This document shows, piece after piece, positions 4,930 to 9,344 of a stretch of DNA of 9,344 nucleotides (its first letter is position 1; each line of letters starts with the position of its first letter). The translations under genes and the position numbers were made by a program. The notes beneath the pieces were generated by a model. It ran no database searches. It was not told where the DNA came from and saw only the letters and a list, made by a program, of their open reading frames with translations. This stretch comes from Candidatus Caenarcanales bacterium (GTDB lineage Bacteria > Cyanobacteriota > Vampirovibrionia > LMEP-6097): positions 1 through 9,344 of the forward strand of contig JAJTHA010000076.1 in assembly GCA_021299565.1 (NCBI GenBank), given 5' to 3'.

Positions 4930-4943
4930 GAGAATCATTCTCA
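4924..4943 (+). promoter_or_regulatory. Fur box controlling feoAB
   Basis: TGAGAATCATTCTCA at 4929-4943 is a perfect 7-1-7 inverted repeat. Over 4924-4942 the sequence matches 16 of 19 positions of the classical Fur consensus GATAATGATAATCATTATC. It overlaps the -10 hexamer and ends at the base before the feoA start codon, the expected place for iron-dependent repression. The nusB promoter on the other strand is close enough that Fur could affect it as well, but the orientation and the gene functions point to feoAB as the target. Confidence 0.88.
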
Positions 4944-5162
4944 ATGCTAAAACTTTCTCAACTAAATTCAGGTCAAGTCTTTAAGCTAGTCGAAGTACCT
5001 AGTGGTCTAAAAGCTGAGCTTATTCGTTTGGGTCTTTGCGTGGGTGATCAATTGCAATGCATTAGCAAGATTCCCTTTGGTGCGGTTGTGATTCAGAAAG
5101 ATCTAGTTGAGATAGCTGTTGGTTTTAATTATGCAAGGGAGATTTTAGTAGATGTCAATTAA
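4944..5162 (+). CDS. feoA: Ferrous iron transport protein FeoA
   Basis: A 72-residue SH3-like domain protein of the usual FeoA size. It has the family layout L-S-Q-L-x-x-G-Q near the start, then L-K-A-E-L-I-R-L-G-L-x-x-G-D, P-F-G-A-V-V-I and I-A-V-G-F-N-Y-A-R-E-I. FeoA is a small cytosolic partner needed for FeoB-dependent Fe(II) uptake. The ATG follows the Fur box at once and has no Shine-Dalgarno, which together with the nearby -10 suggests a leaderless mRNA. Its last 11 bases overlap the start of feoB, so translation of the two is probably coupled. Confidence 0.93.
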   Translation: MLKLSQLNSGQVFKLVEVPSGLKAELIRLGLCVGDQLQCISKIPFGAVVIQKDLVEIAVGFNYAREILVDVN

Positions 5163-6990
5163 AATTGCTCTGGTTGGAAACCCTAATGTTGGTAAATCTG
5201 TGATTTTCAATTATCTCACTGGAGTTTACGTGGATGTTAGTAATTATCCTGGCACAACAATTGAAATTGCATCAGCTTATCTAAAAGACTCTAATCAAAG
5301 TATCAAGATTACTGATACTCCAGGGGTTTATGGTATCTCTCAAAATAACGATGAAGAAAAAGCAACAAGAGATTATATCCTTGAAGCCGATTTAGTGATT
5401 AATGTTGTTTCGAGTATAACTTTATCTAGAGATTTGTTTTTGACTAAGCAACTAGCTGATCTAGCTAAGCCAATGTTAGTTGTTTTGAATCAAGCCGATG
5501 AAGCGTTATTGAGAAAAGTAGCGATTGATACAGAATTGTTAGCTCAAAAATTAGGAGTAAATGTTTTGCAGGCTGTAGCTACAAAAGCTGTAGGACTTGA
5601 TCAATTAAAAGATTTTATTCTTGATTATCAAAATAGTTTTAAAGTTGGAATAGTGTCTGATCAAATAGAAGAATATGTTAAACCCTTTTATGATCAGTGT
5701 TTGACTCGAATGGAAGCTTTGATGATGGCAGAATCCACTGACTCTCAAGAAGCAATTTATCTGGCAAGACGTAAAGAAGTTGATGAACTAGTTAAGTTAG
5801 TTGTTTCACGAGCAGGCTTCTCCAAAAGAGTTTTGTTGGGACAATTACTAACTAGTCCAATTATAGGCTCTATCGTTGCTGTTCTTGTTTTGTATTTGTT
5901 CTTGTTTCAATTTCTTGGTGTTTTTGTTGCTGGAACTGTTGTAGGGTTTGTAGAAGATGGTTTTTTTAAGCAATATTATGAGCCTTTTGTCGTCAGTGTT
6001 GTAGAAAGATTTTCAACTGTTAAATTTGATAATTTGGAAAACTTAGTTTTTAATGATCCACTTGCTGCTCTTGGTACTTTTTTGGCTGGTGATTATGGGG
6101 TTCTCACTTTGACAATTACTTATCTCTATGGTTTATTAGTGCCCTTGGTATTTGGCTTCTATTTGGGCTTAGCGATTTTAGAAGATAGTGGATACCTGCC
6201 TCGTTTAGCGGTGCTTGCTGACGGGATTCTATCAAGACTAGGTATGAATGGTAGAGCGATTATTCCTCTAATATTAGGTGGTGGTTGCGTGACCATGGCA
6301 GTGGTAACTACTAGGCTTCTTACCAGCAAAAAAGAAAAACTCATTACTATGGCACTTCTAGGTCTTAGTATCCCTTGCTCCGCTCAATTAGGTGTGATTC
6401 AAGGTTTACTAACAAATATTGGAGGCATTAAACCTTGGTTGATTTGGAGTCTTTCTCTAGTATTTATTTTCGGAATAGCCGGAACAGTTCTGAACAAGCT
6501 AGTTCCAGGGACTTGCGGGAATTTCATCTCTGACATACCACCGATGCGTTTGCCTAATCTTCGTAATGTTTTTACCAAAACTTATGTACGCTCAAAAGTT
6601 TTTATCGATGAAGCCACACCAGCTTTTTTTATTGCTGCGGCTTCTGTTGCAGGATTGCAAATTACAGGTTTACTCAAATATGTAATTGATTTTGTTAAAC
6701 CATTAATTACAAATGTTCTTTTACTGCCAGCAGAAGTTTCGGTCAGTTTTATACTTGGAATGATCAGAAGGGATTTTGGAGCATTTGGTTTATTGAGTAT
6801 TCCGATGTCTGATGCTCAGATGATCACTGCTTGTATTGTTTTAACTCTTTTTGTACCGTGTATTGCCACGTTTGCTGTAATGGTCAAAGAAAAAAATCTC
6901 AAAGTCGCTTTAATCATTTGGCTTGCTTCTTGGATACTTGCCTTTATGTTTGGTGGATTAATTGCAAGAGTACTAGTCTACTTAATCTAA
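5152..6990 (+). CDS. feoB: Ferrous iron transporter FeoB
   Basis: A 612-residue inner-membrane Fe(II) transporter with an N-terminal G-protein domain. G1 is GNPNVGKS (9-16), switch I is N-Y-P-G-T-T-I-E (31-38), G3 is DTPG (55-58) and G4 is NQAD (113-116). A helical domain follows at about 165-225. The membrane part starts near residue 228 and holds the two Gate regions. Conserved Cys residues seen are C379 (G-G-G-C-V-T-M), C409 (I-P-C-S-A-Q) and C570 (V-P-C-I-A-T). The length is at the short end of the family (E. coli has 773), mainly because the C-terminus ends just after the last membrane helix. It overlaps feoA by 11 bases and shares its Fur-controlled promoter. Confidence 0.96.
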   Translation: MSIKIALVGNPNVGKSVIFNYLTGVYVDVSNYPGTTIEIASAYLKDSNQSIKITDTPGVYGISQNNDEEKATRDYILEADLVINVVSSITLSRDLFLTKQLADLAKPMLVVLNQADEALLRKVAIDTELLAQKLGVNVLQAVATKAVGLDQLKDFILDYQNSFKVGIVSDQIEEYVKPFYDQCLTRMEALMMAESTDSQEAIYLARRKEVDELVKLVVSRAGFSKRVLLGQLLTSPIIGSIVAVLVLYLFLFQFLGVFVAGTVVGFVEDGFFKQYYEPFVVSVVERFSTVKFDNLENLVFNDPLAALGTFLAGDYGVLTLTITYLYGLLVPLVFGFYLGLAILEDSGYLPRLAVLADGILSRLGMNGRAIIPLILGGGCVTMAVVTTRLLTSKKEKLITMALLGLSIPCSAQLGVIQGLLTNIGGIKPWLIWSLSLVFIFGIAGTVLNKLVPGTCGNFISDIPPMRLPNLRNVFTKTYVRSKVFIDEATPAFFIAAASVAGLQITGLLKYVIDFVKPLITNVLLLPAEVSVSFILGMIRRDFGAFGLLSIPMSDAQMITACIVLTLFVPCIATFAVMVKEKNLKVALIIWLASWILAFMFGGLIARVLVYLI

Positions 6991-7015
6991 AAATCAAATA
7001 TATTTAATTGATTTT
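6990..7015 (+). terminator. Weak AT-only inverted repeat after feoB
   Basis: AAAATCAA (6990-6997) and TTGATTTT (7008-7015) form an eight-pair inverted repeat with a ten-base loop, starting at the last base of the feoB stop codon and ending in four Ts. With almost no G-C pairs it would be a weak intrinsic terminator, but its place between the iron and flagellar operons fits. Confidence 0.35.
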
Positions 7016-7053
7016 GCGTATAAAGTCTTAGCTAAATACATCAAATACCCAAG

Positions 7054-7081
7054 TTGAAAAAAGGGCTATTTTGCAGATAAT
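7054..7081 (+). promoter_or_regulatory. Sigma70-type promoter for the flagellar rod/hook operon
   Basis: TTGAAA (7054-7059), a 16-base spacer and GATAAT (7076-7081). Initiation near 7088 would give a leader of about 17 bases before the ATG at 7105. No sigma28 (TAAA...GCCGATAA) or sigma54 (GG-N10-GC) arrangement is seen, so the flagellar genes here may use the housekeeping sigma factor. Confidence 0.55.
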
Positions 7082-7104
7082 GTTCAGGAAAGAACAAAAC
7101 AATT

Positions 7105-7872
7105 ATGTCATTCGAAGCACTAAGATCATCAGGCTCCTCACTAAAAAATATCCAAACAGGTATTGATACGGTGGCTCATAATATAGCAAACGTAAACACA
7201 ACTGGTTATAAACAAAAAACAGTTAATTTTGAAAGTGTTGTTAGCAATTATGGAGAAAGTAAACTTTCTGGTACTGCGGTAAATTCCATTACTTCGAATT
7301 GGGGACAAGGAAGAATCAAAGTTACAAGTAATTTTACAGATCTAATGTTGCAAGGACAAGGATTTTTCTCTTTGCAAGATCCATCTGGTAATTTGGTTTA
7401 TACCAGAGCAGGACATTTTTTGATGGATAGAGATGGCGCTTTGGTCAATCCAGAAGGACACTTTGTGATGTCAGTTGGTGGCGGTAAAATTTTGATGCCA
7501 CTAGAAGCTACTCAAGTAGAGATTAATACTGCTGGTGAAGTCAGAGCATTATTGCCAGGCGCTTTGGAGTTTACTCCAGTGGATCAAATTCAAATTGCGA
7601 ATTTTGCAAATCCACAAGGTTTACATAATGTAGGTGACAATAATTTTGCTCCGACTGAAAATTCGGGTGAAGCAGAGTTTAGCACTGCATTGGGGCAGGG
7701 TACATCCACTGCGACTACTGAGCTTTTGTCGGGAGCTCTAGAGTCATCAAACGCAGATTTGAGCGGGTCTTTAACGGAGATGATCGCTTATCAAAGGTCA
7801 TATCAAGCGGTTGCAAGAAGTGCAACGACAGCAAATGACGTTTTGGAAACAACAATAAATTTAACTAGATAA
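7105..7872 (+). CDS. Flagellar basal-body rod protein, FlgF/FlgG family
   Basis: A 255-residue axial protein of the flagellar rod. The N-terminal rod/hook motif (V-A-H-N-I-A-N-V-N-T-T-G-Y-K, about residues 23-37) and the C-terminal helix (L-T-E-M-I-A-Y-Q-R-S-Y-Q-A-V-A-R-S, about 223-240) are the paired coiled segments that assemble in the axial structure. Between them are L-Q-G-Q-G-F-F-S-L and Y-T-R-A-G-H-F-L-M-D-x-D-G, hallmarks of the FlgE/FlgF/FlgG family. The length fits FlgF or FlgG (about 250-260). I cannot separate the two; the motifs are compatible with both. Such proteins are exported by the flagellar type III apparatus without a cleaved signal peptide. AGGA at 7086-7089 is 15 bases before the ATG, rather far for a ribosome binding site. 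A hook gene follows after 11 bases. Confidence 0.9.
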   Translation: MSFEALRSSGSSLKNIQTGIDTVAHNIANVNTTGYKQKTVNFESVVSNYGESKLSGTAVNSITSNWGQGRIKVTSNFTDLMLQGQGFFSLQDPSGNLVYTRAGHFLMDRDGALVNPEGHFVMSVGGGKILMPLEATQVEINTAGEVRALLPGALEFTPVDQIQIANFANPQGLHNVGDNNFAPTENSGEAEFSTALGQGTSTATTELLSGALESSNADLSGSLTEMIAYQRSYQAVARSATTANDVLETTINLTR

Positions 7873-7877
7873 AGGAG
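7872..7877 (+). promoter_or_regulatory. Strong ribosome binding site (AAGGAG)
   Basis: AAGGAG begins on the last base of the preceding stop codon and lies 6 bases before the ATG at 7884. It fixes that start and contrasts with most other starts in the window, which lack a Shine-Dalgarno. This is expected for an internal operon gene. Confidence 0.85.
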
Positions 7878-7883
7878 AAAAAA

Positions 7884-9344
7884 ATGGTAATTCCAGCATT
7901 ATTTACAGGAGCGGGCGCGTTAACTAGGCAGCAAGATGCGGTTGCAATTATTGCAAACAACATCGCCAACGTTAACACTACTGGTTTTAAAGTTTCGAGA
8001 GTTCACTTCTCGGAAGATACAAACAATCTTCTTGATCCAGCAAGTTCACCAACTACAACAAAAGGTGGTACTAACCCAACCGAAATTGGAACTGGTATGA
8101 AAATTAGTGATGTGAATACTTTGTTTACTCAAGGTTCACTCAAAAACACTGGTTTAGCTTCTGATTTGGCATTATCAGGTCAAGGATTTTTTGTAGTATC
8201 AAACTCAATGGAGGAGTCGGATACATCCATAGAAGATCCTCTGTATACTAGAGATGGTCACTTCTTGATTGACTCAGATCAAAACTTAGTTGCAGCAGAT
8301 GGAGCAAAAGTCTTGGGAGCAACAATATTTGATACTCTAACAGGAAGAGTAAAATCAGTAGATGGATATTCAAATATTACTTATTTTACAGATCAAAAAG
8401 TAGGTCCAACTTCTTCTCCTTTTTATTTGCCGAATGATGGTATCGGTACAAACCCGGCAGTGCCAACCCCAGGTACAACAAACGTCACTGGTTCAGTGCC
8501 TGTTTTCAATGCTAGTAGGCTTGCCGAGCTTAGTGTAAGAGGTGGTGTCTTGGATAATAACTTAAACATCAATACTACTACAGAAGGTAATCTATCTTTT
8601 TCAAGACAAGAAGATGGTAAATTACTAGTTAGATTTGATAACGCTAACGCTGGTACAGGTACAAGTATTTTTACTGTTGCGATAGATACTACTCAAAAGT
8701 TTTTGGATAATACCTTGACTTTTAATATGGTTAATACTCCAGGTGATGCAATTCAATTGAGAATGAGACTTGAATCAGGTGTGACTAGTATAGATAGTGT
8801 TTTTAGTAACATTGAATACGATTCTGTTACTGCTACTTCAGATAGTATGACATTCACTGGAGCTGCTGCAACGGTTCAGTCTGGTACAGCGATTACTGTT
8901 GGTAATGATGATTTGAAGTACTTAACTGTAAATCAGCTACAAAGCTTGGTTGGTCCTATTAAGATCCCAAACTTCTTCTACGCTCAGGATACAAGTATTG
9001 AGATTGAAACAGCAAACTATTCAATTAGTAGTGATGGTTCAATTTCTATTTACGGACCAGCTTCAGAAGAAATTAAATTAGGCAGAGTGCTTGTTGCAAA
9101 CTTCACGAATGCTGATGGTCTTTTGAACAAGGGTGGCAATAGATTCGAGGAGTCTTCAAACTCCGGTCTCGCTGCAATCTCTGTAATAGACGGACCATTT
9201 GATAGAAATGCTCCATCATTGAGAAACACTTCAATGGTTTCTGGTGCACTTGAAGCTTCTAACGTAAACATTGCAAATGAATTTGCAGAAATGATTACTT
9301 ATCAAAGAGGTCTTCAGGCTAACGCAAGAACAATTACTGCATCG
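7884..9344 (+). CDS. flgE: Flagellar hook protein FlgE-like, 3' end beyond window
   Basis: The frame is open for 487 codons from the ATG to the last base of the window. The N-terminus has the axial motif I-I-A-N-N-I-A-N-V-N-T-T-G-F-K (about residues 22-36). T-G-L-A-S-D-L-A-L-S-G-Q-G-F-F-V-V (about 89-105) and Y-T-R-D-G-H-F-L-I-D-S-D-x-N-L-V (about 121-136) follow, as in FlgE. Residues about 150-390 are a Thr/Ser/Asn/Asp-rich variable domain, the outward-facing part of the hook. The C-terminal motif E-F-A-E-M-I-T-Y-Q-R-G-L-Q-A-N-A-R-T-I-T-A-S ends the window, and only some 15-20 residues should be missing. FlgE polymerises into the hook that joins rod to filament. FlgF/FlgG are unlikely because of the large central domain. 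Confidence 0.9.
   Translation, partial: MVIPALFTGAGALTRQQDAVAIIANNIANVNTTGFKVSRVHFSEDTNNLLDPASSPTTTKGGTNPTEIGTGMKISDVNTLFTQGSLKNTGLASDLALSGQGFFVVSNSMEESDTSIEDPLYTRDGHFLIDSDQNLVAADGAKVLGATIFDTLTGRVKSVDGYSNITYFTDQKVGPTSSPFYLPNDGIGTNPAVPTPGTTNVTGSVPVFNASRLAELSVRGGVLDNNLNINTTTEGNLSFSRQEDGKLLVRFDNANAGTGTSIFTVAIDTTQKFLDNTLTFNMVNTPGDAIQLRMRLESGVTSIDSVFSNIEYDSVTATSDSMTFTGAAATVQSGTAITVGNDDLKYLTVNQLQSLVGPIKIPNFFYAQDTSIEIETANYSISSDGSISIYGPASEEIKLGRVLVANFTNADGLLNKGGNRFEESSNSGLAAISVIDGPFDRNAPSLRNTSMVSGALEASNVNIANEFAEMITYQRGLQANARTITAS

Noticed and set aside
6159..6344. Minus-strand 61-codon frame within feoB
   Set aside because: Lies opposite the conserved Gate region of feoB; no signals of its own.
7054..7081. 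Sigma54 or sigma28 promoter upstream of the flagellar genes
   Set aside because: A GG and a GC are present but spaced 7 rather than 10 bases, and no sigma28 pattern is seen; the sigma70 layout fits better.
9050..9271. Minus-strand 73-codon frame within the hook gene
   Set aside because: Antisense to the conserved C-terminal part of the FlgE-like protein.

Overview
The window is AT-rich, densely packed bacterial chromosome. The reading frames run mostly left to right, with one gene (nusB) on the minus strand. The best clue to the organism is the NusB protein. It is long (225 aa) and carries a helical insertion after an N-terminus of the type (R-x-A-R-E-x-A, then Q-L-P-x-K) that I associate with cyanobacterial NusB. 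Combined with low GC, flagellar rod/hook genes and no photosynthesis genes, this points to a non-photosynthetic cyanobacterial relative such as the Melainabacteria/Vampirovibrionia. That placement is an inference, not a demonstration.

Layout. 1-226 is the 3' end of a bioF-like (biotin pathway) gene. 236-958 encodes a DEDDh 3'-5' exonuclease with an ExoX-like C-terminal domain. 959-2975 is an accessory-looking stretch. It holds a doubtful small ORF, two paralogous genes of unknown function (1425-1952 and 2336-2890) built from DG-centred repeats of about 23 residues, and many palindromes. Among these are two inverted copies of a dispersed hairpin repeat (965-1033 and 2141-2213) whose stems differ by compensatory changes. 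2975-4196 carries two low-complexity, Ser/Asn/Lys-rich proteins of unknown function. The second has a Cys/His cluster.

nusB (4870-4193, minus) converges on the second low-complexity gene, sharing stop-codon bases. It diverges from feoA-feoB (4944-6990), the ferrous iron uptake operon. A near-consensus Fur box overlaps the feoA -10 element and ends at the base before the feoA start codon, so iron-repressed and probably leaderless transcription is predicted. 7105-9344 starts a flagellar operon: a FlgF/FlgG-family rod protein, then a FlgE-like hook protein that runs off the right edge. A good sigma70-type promoter precedes the rod gene, and a strong ribosome binding site links the two genes.

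A recurring theme is start codons without a Shine-Dalgarno sequence but with a -10-like hexamer only 8-15 bases upstream, suggesting leaderless mRNAs. I found no CRISPR array, tRNA, rRNA, transposase or recognisable defence system. The most novel-looking material is the repeat/paralog region 959-2975 and the unknown proteins next to it.
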